A stretch of DNA of 64,000 nt from Megaustenia siamemsis (Eukaryota; Mollusca; Gastropoda; Stylommatophora; Ariophantidae): NCBI GenBank assembly GCA_032433765.1, contig JAVIAB010000073.1, positions 67,722,087 to 67,786,086 of the forward strand, read 5' to 3'. The notes beneath the pieces are model-generated. The model had not been told where the DNA came from and ran no database searches. It was given only the letters and a program-made list of their open reading frames with translations. The position numbers and the translations under genes were made by a program. Of the stretch, positions 43,630-53,519 are shown piece by piece. Position 1 is the first letter of the stretch; the number at the start of each line of letters is the position of its first letter.

Positions 43630-43962
43630 TCAAACGGCGAAGTCTGTTAGAATCTGCCTTGTCTTGGACACCTCGAGCACCGAGTCCAACTCGGCGTAGA
43701 CGATAACTTGTAGGGGAGTAGTGGTGGGAGCCGCAAACTTGAGTTCTATCGACAAGGGTCCGCTTGTGGCTAGCTCAAAATGGGAGCAGTCCAGTAGGCT
43801 GGACGAGAGGTCAAAACCAAATAACCTGATCTGTCGTCTGATTAACAAGAGTGAGGTTCCCTTGGTTAACAAAAAGGGGCGTGTAGTTGAGGTTAGCATA
43901 AGCGTTTTCGAGACTGCCTTAACGCCATCTTTAGACAATGGAACTACCCCCTCTGCATTCAT
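43630..43962 (-). pseudogene. Polinton-like jelly-roll capsid protein, C-terminal fragment (left arm)
   Basis: About 110 codons in one open frame with a natural stop at about 43630. Residues ~45-110 (IRLFGFDLSSSLLDCSHFEL, GPLSIELKFAAP, PLQVIVYAELDSVLEVSK) have the alternating strand pattern and the final VIVYAEx(D/N)SVLEV-type block found at the end of the Polinton major capsid-like proteins. The N-terminal four fifths of such a protein are missing; upstream is CAT-rich simple sequence. The following gene is the protease relic, a compact virus-like spacing. Assignment is from pattern, not from a search. Confidence 0.58.
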
Positions 43963-44159
43963 GTCCTATCATCATCATGTGCCACCCTCAACAACATCAT
44001 CAACCCTTCATGCCTATCATCATCATCATCATGTGCCACCCTCAACACCATCATCAACCTTCATGTCCTATCATCATCATCATCATGTGCCACCCTCAAC
44101 TCCATCATCAGCCCTTCAGGTCCTATCATCAAACCACACAAAGTATCAACCAGCGAAAT

Positions 44160-44191
<32 letters not shown>

Positions 44192-44195
44192 ACAT
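43950..44195. repeat. CAT-rich block plus (CT)n, left module 2
   Basis: CAT-rich repeats at 43950-44140, then a (CT)n run at about 44159-44190. They replace the missing upstream part of the capsid relic. Inverted counterpart at 46737-46990. Confidence 0.85.
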
Positions 44196-44376
44196 TCATG
44201 GTAAACCAAAACAAAATAAATCACTAAGATTTTTACCACCATAACACACAAATTTAGGGTCATATTAAAAAAAAGTCAACCTTAAAACCATACAAATCTA
44301 CTCCCATACTCATAAAGTTAGACACATCAAACAGATAATTACTTCCAAACTCCAAAAAGTTAGACCAAATCACGCC

Positions 44377-44705
44377 TCGATCGTTCTTTAACATTGCCTC
44401 CAGCGTTCTGTAACATTGCCTCGATCGTTCTTTAACATTACCTCGAGCGTTCTCTAACATTGCCTCGATCGTTCTTTAACATTGCCTCCAGCGTTCTCTA
44501 ACATTGCCTCGATCGTTCTATAACATTGCCTTCAGCGTTCTGTAACATTGCCTCGATCGTTCTTTAACATTACCTCGAGCGTTCTCTAACATTGCCTCGA
44601 TCGTTCTTTAACATTGCCTCCAGCGTTCTCTAACATTGCCTCGATCGTTCTTTAACATTGCCTCCAGCGTTCTCTAACATTCCCTTGCTCGTTCTCTAAC
44701 ATTTT
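44377..44705. repeat. 22-bp alternating minisatellite, left arm
   Basis: Two 22-bp forms alternate: gcctcgatcgttctttaaca(tt) and gcctccagcgttctctaaca(tt). Read on the minus strand, the right edge merges into LINE-like text (TKKATQRLQLMKML near 44700-44750), so the array may have grown from LINE sequence. Confidence 0.88.
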
Positions 44706-45029
44706 CATTAGTTGGAGTCTTTGTGTTGCCTTCTTAGTGAGATTCTCTACGTGTTTCTTCAGGCTCAATTGTCAGTCTAGTTGTATTCCTAAAAATCTAC
44801 TTCCATACTGATACTAGTTAGACACATCGATCAGATAGTTACATCCAAATCGCAAACATTTTACCCCAGAACACAAAAATTTAGGGTCATACTCAAAAAG
44901 TCGACCTAAAAATCCCAAAAAGCTACTCACATAGTCATACTAGTTAGACACAACGAGCAGGAAGTTATATTCAAGGTCCAAAATGTTGGACTTTTTCGTG
45001 GTCGACAGTTGGGTCTGGTGTTCTCACAA

Positions 45030-45215
45030 CATTTTGCTGAAGGCTCGTTGTGTTTTTGATCTGTCTGCCCTGTCACCTAGCCAAACTATTTTATCTGTTG
45101 TTTCCTTATATATTCTATGATGGGGCTATTCCTAGCTTTCTTCTCAGTTCTTCATTTCTGAGCTTATCTCTCAGACTGTTTCATGTCATTCGTCTAACAC
45201 ATTTCATCTCTGAGA
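45030..45215 (-). mobile_element. LINE U scrap inside the left arm
   Basis: On the minus strand it has the same text as 40184-40350 of the target LINE (blocks gtcattcgtctaacacattt and ttatctgttgtttccttata on the + strand). The element therefore carries a piece of the same LINE family into which it inserted. Confidence 0.7.
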
Positions 45216-45388
45216 TCACAAAAATTTAGGCACATACTCAAAAAGTCGACCTCAAAACCATAAAAAGCTACTCCCACATTCATCTAAAAGTTACACCAAA
45301 ACCGCACCAGATTTGCAACGTGCAAAAACATGCACAAGTTTGACACGCGAACCAGTTTGGCACGCGAACCAGTTTGGCACAATGCACC

Positions 45389-45477
45389 TTCGTAAGGGTG
45401 TAACAATCAACATTCGTAAGGGCGTAACAATCATAAAAGTGATTATCAAAGTAATTTTTGGTATGGGGATGTCTATT
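45389..45477. other. palindrome spacer (89 bp)
   Basis: The only single-copy part of the element. It contains two direct copies of ttcgtaagggYgtaacaatca (about 45389-45409 and 45413-45432). No coding motif. A loop of this size would cap a 4.7-kb hairpin. Confidence 0.8.
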
Positions 45478-45659
45478 GGTGCATTGTGCCAAACTGGTTC
45501 GCGTGCCAAACTGGTTCGCGTGCCAAACTGGTTCGCGTGTCAAACTTGTGCATGTTTTTGCACGTTGCAAATCTGGTGCGGTTTTGGTGTAACTTTTAGA
45601 TGAATGTGGGAGTAGCTTTTATGGTTTTGAGGTCGACTTTTTGAGTATGTGCCTAATTT

Positions 45660-45880
45660 TTGTGATCTCAGAGATGAAATGTGTTAGACGAATGACATGA
45701 ACAGTCTGAGAGATAAGCTCAGAAATGAAGAACTGATAAGAAAGCTAGGAATAGCCCCCATCATAGAATATATAAGGAAACAACAGATAAAATAGTTTGG
45801 CTAGGTGACAGGGCAGACAGATCAAAAAACACAACGAGCCTTCAGCAAAATGTGTGAGAACACCAGACCAACCTGTCGAC
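45660..45880 (+). mobile_element. LINE U scrap inside the right arm
   Basis: Inverted counterpart of 45030-45215. Confidence 0.7.
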
Positions 45881-46185
45881 CACGAAAAAGTCCAACATTT
45901 TGGACCTTGAATATAACTTCCTGCTCGTTGTGTCTAACTAGTATGACTATGTGAGTAGCTTTTTGGGATTTTTAGGTCGACTTTTTTGAGTATGACCCTA
46001 AATTTTTGTGTTCTGGGTAAAATGTTTGCGATTTGGATTGTAACTGTCTGATCGATGTGTCTAACTAGTATCAGTATGGAAGTGATTTTTAGGAATACAA
46101 CTAGACTGACAATTGAGCCTGAAGAAACACGTAGAGAATCTCACTAAGAAGGAAACACAAGACTCCAACTAATGAAAATGTTAGA

Positions 46186-46560
46186 GAACGAGCAAGGGAA
46201 TGTTAGAGAACGCTGGAGCAATGTTAAAGAACGATCGAGGCAATGTTAGAGAACGCTCGAGGTAATGTTAAAGAACGATCGAGACATGTTAGAGAACGCT
46301 GGAGGCAATGTTAAAGAACGATCGAGGCAATGTTAGAGAACGCTCGAGGTAATGTTAAAGAACGATCGAGGCAATGTTTACAGAACGCTGGAGGCAATGT
46401 TTATAGAACGATCGAGGCAATGTTAGAGAAGCTGGAGGCATGTTAAAGAACGATAGAGGCAATGTTAGAGAACGCTCGAGGTAATGTTAAAGAACGATCG
46501 AGGCAATGTTACAGAACGCTGGAGGCAATGTTAAAGAACGATCGAAGGCGTGAACGTGAT
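46186..46560. repeat. 22-bp alternating minisatellite, right arm
   Basis: Inverted counterpart of 44377-44705, with about two more units and several single-base losses. Confidence 0.88.
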
Positions 46561-46731
46561 TTGGTCTAACTTTTTGGAGTTTGGAGTAATTATCTGTTTG
46601 ATGTGTCTAACTTTTATGAGTATGGGAGTAGATTTGTATGGTTTTAAGGTCGACTTTTTTTAAATATGACCCTAAATTTGTGTTTCTGGTGGTAAAAATC
46701 TAGTGATTTATTTGTTTTGGTTTACCATGAA

Positions 46732-46736
<5 letters not shown>

Positions 46737-46781
<45 letters not shown>

Positions 46782-46990
46782 TCGCTGGTTGATACTTTGT
46801 GTGGTTTGATGATAGGACCTGAAGGGCTGATGATGGAGTTGAGGGTGGCACATGATGATGATGATGATGATAGGACAGAAGGGTTTGATGATGGTGTTGA
46901 GGGTGGCACATGATGATGATGATGATAGGCCATGAAGGGTTGATGATGTTGTTGAGGGTGGCACATGATGATGATAGGACATGAAGGCAG
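46737..46990. repeat. (GA)n plus ATG-rich block, right module 2
   Basis: (GA)n at 46737-46778 followed by ATG-rich units to 46990. Inverted counterpart of 43950-44195. Confidence 0.85.
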
Positions 46991-47041
46991 AGGGGTAGTT
47001 CCATTGTCTAAGATGGCGTTAAGGCAGTCTCGAAAACGCTT

Positions 47042-47314
47042 ATGCTAACCTCAACTACACGCCCCTTTTTGTTAACCAAGGGGACCTCACTCTTGTTAAT
47101 CAGACGACAGATCCGGTTATTTGGTTTTGACCTCTCGTCCAGCCTACTGGACTGCTCCCATTTTGAGCTAGCCACAAGCGGACCCTTGTCGATAGAACTC
47201 AGTTTGCGGCTCCACCCTACTCCCCTACAAGTTATCGTCGGTGCTCGAGGTGTCCAAGACAAGGCAGATTCTAACAGACTTCGCCGTTTGAGAGAGAAAA
47301 AAAGAAGAATATGA
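47042..47314 (+). pseudogene. Polinton-like capsid C-terminal fragment (right arm), frameshifted
   Basis: Inverted copy of 43630-43962. It reads correctly through GPLSIEL (near 47190-47210), then goes out of frame because of small indels near 47205-47220 and a 17-bp deletion near 47240. Confidence 0.58.
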
Positions 47315-47583
47315 ACACGAGGGAGATTTACAACCTTTTGATGACGGATATTTTCGTTCGACGTTGTTCCCTTGATAGTGTCATTCCACGAAACCACTTA
47401 CCGCCGAGCATCGACCCAACGGCGACCGCGGCCTTTGTCATAAACACCGACCCTGCCCACGAACCCGGAATGTTTCAGCAGAGTTACCGATTACCTATTC
47501 CAGCTTTGATCAAGGTTTTGTCAAAATGGAGGCGGTTGTGTAGGAAACCCAGACGGTTAAAATTATCAGCATCCGGACAGTAA
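47311..47583 (+). pseudogene. adenovirus-type protease N-terminal fragment (right arm)
   Basis: Inverted copy of 43374-43607 with a Ser to Thr change (LLMTDIF) and a His to Tyr change after the conserved part. It starts at 47311 and is cut off before the catalytic His in the same place as the left arm. Confidence 0.58.
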
Positions 47584-47999
47584 TATATATATATATGATG
47601 TATTAATAAAATTGTGAATATATAATTTTGTTTTGCTTTACTTGAATGAGAAGAGCGAGCGTCACTATTAATATTAGCACACCTTACTACACGACACATG
47701 ATGATGTTGGTAGCGATAACACCCACGACCAATAATCTTTCCTCAAGAGCCGCTATCCTGGCACATGATGTTAGCGATACTACAATAACACACCTGTGCC
47801 GACGAACTCGTTCCCGCCCGCGAGCTAGTCGTATTTATCTAATCCTTTTCCTAACAATACCCCTTCAACGTCATTGCTTGTCAGCATTTTTTTTACATGT
47901 CGCCTCCTTTTGCCTATTACCCGCCCCTCCACCTCACATGCCTACCGCCGGTGAATAATAATCGGTTTGAAACTTTGTGTGGTATGATGATGATGATAG

Positions 48000-48460
48000 G
48001 ACATGAAGGGTTGATGGTGGTGTTGGAAAGGGATAGTGTTGAGGCACATGATGATGATATGAAGGTTATGATGAGGGTGGCACATGATGATAGTGTTGAG
48101 GCACATGATGCTAGTGTTGAGGCAGATGATGATAGTGTTGAGGCAGATGATGATAGTGTTGAGGCACATGATGATAGTGTTGAGGCACATGATGCTAGTG
48201 TTGAGGGTGGCACATGATGATGATAGGACATGAAGGGATGATGTGTTGAGGTGGCACATGATGATGATAGGACATGAAGGGTGATGTTGAGGCACAAGAT
48301 GATGATATGAAGGTTGATGATGAGGGTGGCACATGATGATAGTGTTGAGGGTGGCACATGATGATGATAGGACATGAAGGGATGATGGTGTTGAGGGGTG
48401 CACATGCTGATGATAGGCCATGAGGGATGATGATGGTGTTGAGGGTGGCACATGGCGTTA
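48000..48460. repeat. ATG-rich low-complexity block, right module 1
   Basis: Inverted counterpart of 42450-42930, with units such as gtgttgaggcacatgatgat. Confidence 0.85.
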
Positions 48461-48640
48461 AGGCAGTCTCGAAAACGCTTATCATCAACTACTCGCCTTT
48501 TTTTGTTAACCAAGGGACCTCACTCTTGTTAATCAGACGACAGCTCCGGCAGCCAGTGTGGATGCCCAGGATGTTTCAGCAAAGTCACCTATTCCAGCTT
48601 TGATCAAGGTTTTGTCAAATGGAGGGCGGTTGTGTAGGAA
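48430..48640 (+). pseudogene. internally deleted capsid-protease relic, right arm module 1
   Basis: Inverted counterpart of 42257-42505, with further small indels that break the frame. Confidence 0.65.
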
Positions 48641-49012
48641 CCCAGATGGTTAAAATTATCAGCATCCGGATCCGACAGTATATATATATATAATGATGTA
48701 TTAATAAATTGTGAAATATGAATTTTGTTTGCTTTACATTGAATGAGAAAGAGCGAGCGTCACTATTTAATATTAGCACACCTTACTACACGACACATGA
48801 TGTTAGCGATACTATATGATGTATTAATACAATTGTGAAATATAGAATTTTGTTTTGCTTTACATTGAATGAGAAAGAGCGAGCGTCACTATTTAATATT
48901 AGCACACCTTACTACACGACACATGATGTTAGCGATACTACAATACACACCTGTGTCAACCAACTCGTTCCGCCCGCGAGCTAGTCGTATTTTTCTTTTC
49001 GTAACAATACCC

Positions 49013-50036
49013 TTCAACGTCATTGCTTGTCAGCATTTTTTTTACATGTCGCCTCCTGTCACGTACAGTACCTCGTGTTCGAATCCTGAAGGGAGACTTT
49101 TTTTGTTTTTATTTATTTTTTTATTTTTAATAATTCTGAGTTTTTTTACTTTCACAAATACATATTTTTTTTATAATTCTGAATTTTTACTTTCACACAT
49201 ATACTCTTTTAAAATACTCTTTCACAAATATTTTCATCTAACACACAGCGAGGACGACCCCCGCTCTATAAGCGATTAGCACCGAGTCTCTTTTGAATTT
49301 ACCTGCGTTAATCTCTCAGACACAGTACACCGTTCGCAAACTAACTTCAACGTCATTGCTTGTCAGCATTTTTTTTTTACATGTCGCCTCCTGTCACGTA
49401 CAGTACCTCGTGTTCGAATCCTGAAGGGAGACTTTTTATTGTTTTTATTTATTTTTATTTTTTATTTTTTAATAATTCTGATTTTTTTTTACTTTCACAA
49501 ATACATATTTTTTAAATAATTCTGAATTTTTACTTTCACAAATATACTCTTTTAAAACATGTACTCTTTCACAAAATATTTTCATCTAACACACAGCGAG
49601 AGACGACCCCCGCTCTATAAGCCGATTAGCACCGAGTCTCCTTTGAATTTACCTGCGTTAATCTCTCAGACACAGTACACCGTTCGACAAACTAACCTTC
49701 AACGTCATTGCTTGTCAGCATTTTTTTTACATGTCGCCTCCTGTCACGTACAGTACCTCGTGTTCGAATCCTGAAGGGAGACTTTTTATTGTTTTTATTT
49801 ATTTTTTTATTTTTTATTTTTAATAATTCTGAGTTTTTTACTTCACAAATACATATTTTTTAAATAATTCTGAATTTTTACTTTCACACATATACTCTTT
49901 TAAAATACTCTTTCACAAATATTTTCATCTAACACACAGCGAGAGACGACCCCGCTCTATAAGCCGATTAGCACCGAGTCTCCTTTGAATTTACCTGCGT
50001 TAATCTCTCAGACACAGTAGACCGTTTCGACAAACT
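49013..50036. repeat. three ~340-bp tandem units, right arm
   Basis: Inverted counterpart of 40864-41875, with units at about 49013-49343, 49344-49695 and 49696-50036. B boxes are on the plus strand near 49075, 49410 and 49760. Confidence 0.9.
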
Positions 50037-50236
50037 GACTCCCCAAAAAAAAAAATATTTCCCCCCCCCCAAAAAAAATAATGAAGTTCGAAAAAATAGC
50101 GAATTCGAAAAAAAAAATTTTTTTTTTTTTGCACGGTTTTGGTGCATGTTTCGTGCAAAGTTGGTGCCAAATCTATTGTCTTTCGGTGCATGCACGTGCA
50201 CTTTGGGGTGGGTTCACAGCCATATATACTACTACT

Positions 50237-50242
50237 CATGAC
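50237..50242. repeat. 6-bp target-site duplication, right
   Basis: catgac immediately after the palindrome, identical to 40655-40660. Confidence 0.85.
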
Positions 50243-50740
50243 TTCTGTTTGGTTAATATTGCTTTTCATGTTGTATTTTGTGCCTGTGCTGTTGAGTGTA
50301 TTAAGTGTTCTTGTAGTCTTCTATTTCCCATGTATTAGTGCCTGATCGTCTGCAAATAGAAGCTCGTAGATCTCCTCTGTCTCTGATGGGTTTGCTAACT
50401 AGCATATATTAGTCCATTTATGTAATAACAATAAGGGGATAGTACGCACTCCTGGTCTAACTTCAAAGTGGTCTGTGCAGTATGCTACTGTTGATATACA
50501 GACTTTTAATTAGGTTGGTATATATGTTGGCTTATTCCGTATTTTGCTAGTATCTCCTACGGTTGTCCTATGTTTGGCTGGGTCGAATACTTTTTCCATC
50601 TGTGGTTCTATTATTGTTCTCAGTCTTTTTCCCCACAAATTTTGGCATATAATTTTCCTATATGGCTGATATATCTCTATATTGATTGAAGTCTCTCTTG
50701 CTACCTTGATTATTTCAGCCACGTACACATAGGTCTATGA
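50243..50740 (-). mobile_element. LINE family U, reverse transcriptase part (other side of the palindrome)
   Basis: Minus-strand blocks: an RT segment in 50510-50728 (PQMEKVFDPAKHRT), then the catalytic box ELLFADDQAL (near 50340-50385), then INQTEVM at the palindrome edge (near 50240-50262). With 39965-40660 it forms one LINE cut by the insertion. Broken by stops. Confidence 0.75.
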
Positions 50741-51199
50741 GTACAGCTGTTTGTAAGAACCACAAGTGGAGAATGCCAGAGTTACCGTAAAAATGCCTAC
50801 TACCAGCTCAGCAGAAAAGGAAAAAAAATAATCGTTCAATATTCAAAATAAGACTTAATAGATAAAGTATCATTAACACAATAAGACAAAACAAACCAAG
50901 TATCATTAACATTTAAAATATGAACATAATATATTAAGTAGGAGAAATATTCATAATAAGACATAACAGATTAATTAGCACATATCCAGCCATTTTAAGG
51001 ATTGGAACCTCGGATGAATGTGACTGCCATTGGTTAAACAGAAAATACTGCCGGACATCTACTAATGATTTTAGCAAGAAATGACGAACAGGGAAGGCTC
51101 TCAATGCCGCCAGCCTGGACAATCTGTATGGAGGTGTCACCAACCTTGAGATTAACAATACTTTCTTAGATCGTATTTAGTCTTTAGTTCCGACTGGTA
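50741..51199. other. no gene recognised
   Basis: A minus-strand open frame (50934-51158) contains PPYRLSRLAALRAFPVRHFL, a protein-like but unassigned stretch, perhaps another LINE scrap. Confidence 0.35.
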
Positions 51200-52076
51200 T
51201 CACAACTGTTGGGGCATTCCCATATCCGCTCTGTCGCCCGTTCCAGCTACTAAGTGTTCGTCTACTGATTGTTCATGTCCTGCATTGATTAAACATGTTG
51301 CGTTCATTTCCGCTGAGGATGCTTTCCTGCTTTTGCCTTTCTTGATTCCTCGTTCTACCATTCCTTTGACGTGTATCCCCCGCCTTGTTGTCGCCTTCCT
51401 GTGAGTAATGTTCTCTCCTTGCAATATCGTACATGACCATTTTAAGGTATCTAGTGTAATGTCAGACCCCATTAACCTGTTGGCTATCTCTTTACCACAA
51501 ACTCCCACCTGCCCAGGGTAATAATATATCCAAGTTTAGCTGTTAACATGAGACATGTCGAGTAGGTGTATCTACTCTCTACTGAGTGTTAGTCAATCCG
51601 ACGAGGCATACTTTGTGAGTCAGTAAAGATGACCGCATGTGTTGTTGGTCTCCAGCCAGATGAAAGCTTCCGTCACAGCCTCAATCTCCATGAGTGTACT
51701 GGAGGTTGTAGTTGGTTAGCTCCTTGATGTTGTTAAGATTGACTAAGAGGATATGCACCGATTTTCTACGATCACGACTCTGACTGAGATGATAGATTCT
51801 CATATCAATTCTGCTGTTCAGTTTCAGGGTTTCAGTTACACCGTACAGGTTCTCTTCCAGGGTAGTGGCGTTGGCCGCGTTATCTTCCTTAAGTCTGGGC
51901 ACTGGCGGCCAGTATTGTAGAATGTGTTTTGCTGTCTTATCAGCTAGAGTGAAGTAGCACAGACCGGTGGCACCTATCTTGTGTTTGTGTGGCGACTTAT
52001 CCACTGTGGACATTGCGGAAGCAGAAAATGATAACTTCGTCTCTCCGTAATAGTTCGTAATATCCATTACCCTCAT
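51200..52076 (-). mobile_element. LINE RNase H and zinc-knuckle-like pieces, rearranged
   Basis: The minus strand at 51680-51420 carries RNase H text: an E-motif block MEIEAVTEAFIWLE (near 51650-51690), a degraded D-motif, and the final block PGQVGVCGKEIANRL (near 51475-51520). There the usual His of the PGH motif is Gln and the usual Asp is Asn, so it is inactive. The frame at 52076-51681 holds TGLCYFTLADKTAKHILQ, like the Cys/His tail that normally lies downstream of RNase H, but here it lies upstream. Two copies have been joined in the wrong order near 51720. Confidence 0.65.
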
Positions 52077-52975
52077 TGTATTATATATGGTCTTGTTTTC
52101 ACTTTACATAGTTTCGCTTCTTTGGTGGATTTAACTTTTTCAAAGCTGACTAGCCAAAGAAAGAGCAAAATTACCACAAGAAGATGCGCATACTAAACAA
52201 CAAGTTTCTATATATCTATTGACCTTTCGAGCCGTAGCCCTAGATAGGGCGTAGACCTATATTCTCTTATCTAAATTTTTATTCTAGCAGTTTTCAATTC
52301 TTTAAAAATGTATTTGATCAAATCTCGCCATTTGTCTCTGTTCTGTGCAAGAAGCCTCTATCTCATTGAGGGAGCCGATTACAAGTTTACAGGAACATTA
52401 TTATGATATCCCATAACAATTGTGATAAGACAGGTCTTCAAAGCCTCGGTGACTTTTTACTATCTGATTTAAAGAAACTGGACACCTTTCAGTTGCCCTT
52501 AAGTGCAGTGAGATTGGCTCTGCTATTTGATTGACTACAAGAGACATTCTTCGGTGTCATGGAACTGAGCTGTTTTGGGTGGAATGCTGCTTCCAATAAT
52601 ACTGCCATTAATACAACGCGACCGGAGTACAGATCAACGGTGACGTCACGTGGGCGTTGTGTTTGTTCCACGGTTGTAGAGACGTGTACTCAATCGACAG
52701 GATTGTGTGCACCCTTTTATTAGCCCGCATCGCATCGTAACTTATCATTCTCCCACTCTCAACCGACAAGCACTTTTCTCCCTATTTACAACACCCCACC
52801 CCCTTTCCAAACATTTCCTCTTCCGTGTAATCGCGCGATCTATGCAACACGCCCACTCGCATGACTTATGTTTATTGTCATGTTTATATTCATACGCCAG
52901 TTTCAACTTCAAACATAGCTTGTTTGAGCCAGGCCATAACGGACATTTGCTTTCTTTCTTATTTCTTTCTTTCTT
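52077..52975. other. no gene recognised
   Basis: A mixed-composition spacer. Open frames at 52489-52671 (-) and 52707-53057 (+) lack recognised motifs, and the latter runs into a SINE-like copy. Confidence 0.4.
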
Positions 52976-52979
52976 TCTG

Positions 52980-53260
52980 CGTGCACCCGACTACTTCTCT
53001 TCTGTATCGTCCGCCCTAAGAAGAACGTTAAGTGAGCGTAGATGCGTTGTGTTGTAGTTTGTGCTGTAACTTTGGTATTTGCTCCTTTCCGGCTAACACA
53101 TCCGATTTAAACACGGCATTGTAAGCACGGGATTGCCTTTCCTCTTTGACCCCTACTCGCTTGACCAGAAAGTCTGTTTCCAAGGACACCGTAGCGATGT
53201 AGAGTATGACCTTCTCCGACCCTGACCCAAACAGTCAAGTCTGGGTTTGGCTGACCACTC
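52980..53260 (+). mobile_element. SINE-like family V copy
   Basis: Has tcgtccgccctaagaagaac, gttaagtgagcgtagatgcg, and a degraded form of the block gctaacacatccgatttaaa, in family order. Confidence 0.75.
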
Positions 53261-53519
53261 TAATCTCATTTACTGGTGGATGTCTTAAACTGGCATTTAA
53301 ATTATAGTCCCATAAAAGTTTTGAACGCTCGAGATATGTCCCCCCCCCCCTTTTTTTTTTTTTTAAATACGCTTCCTTTCTTCCAAAATGCTTCGATTTG
53401 ATTGATATCGCGCCTTTGTGTGTTCGTCACATGACACAATTAGTGATCCACGTTAAATAGATTGCGCACTTTGTGTTGAGAAACAAGTCTTAGATATCTT
53501 CTTTAGCATTCGCACGATT

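Larger units (their letters stand above)
40661..45388 (+). repeat. left palindrome arm
   Basis: Order from the tip: terminal block with gtgcatgcacc and homopolymer runs (40661-40863); three ~340-bp tandem units (40864-41875); module 1 with a deleted coding relic (41876-42955); module 2 with protease and capsid relics on the minus strand (43020-43962); CAT and CT simple repeats; a 22-bp minisatellite; inner repeats with a LINE U scrap; and tandem gcgaaccagtttggcac units at the inner edge. Confidence 0.9.
40661..50236. mobile_element. giant palindromic Polinton/Maverick-like element (9576 bp)
   Basis: Left arm 40661-45388 and right arm 45478-50236 are inverted copies of one another along their whole length, around an 89-bp spacer. 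The left end reads AGTAGTATATATGG; the right end is its complement with one extra ACT triplet. An exact 6-bp duplication flanks it, and the interrupted LINE is restored by its removal. Six-bp duplications, AG...CT ends, short terminal tandem repeats and capsid plus adenovirus-type protease genes are features of Polintons, but those have TIRs of hundreds of bases and a 15-20 kb unique body. Here no polymerase, integrase or packaging ATPase is visible. Both arms derive from one end only, so it looks like a defective snap-back form. It cannot code for its own movement. Confidence 0.72.
45478..50236 (-). repeat. right palindrome arm
   Basis: Inverted copy of 40661-45388. Differences are scattered substitutions, single-base indels, a 17-bp deletion in the capsid relic (about 47240) and copy number (three gcgaaccagtttggcac units against two). 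Substitutions that change codons (for example Ser to Thr in the protease relic) argue against a pure read-through artefact. Confidence 0.9.

Noticed and set aside
45313..45603. Open frame across the palindrome centre
   Set aside because: Both strands give nearly the same peptide because the sequence is self-complementary. No motif; not a gene.
40661..50236. Interpretation as a classic foldback or Mutator element with a 9-bp duplication
   Set aside because: The 9-bp reading needs one mismatch and ignores the extra ACT triplet. The 6-bp reading is exact and agrees with the capsid and protease relics. Kept as the main alternative.
52707..53057. 116-codon frame as a host gene
   Set aside because: Its right part is the family V repeat, and the left part has no motif or splice signals.
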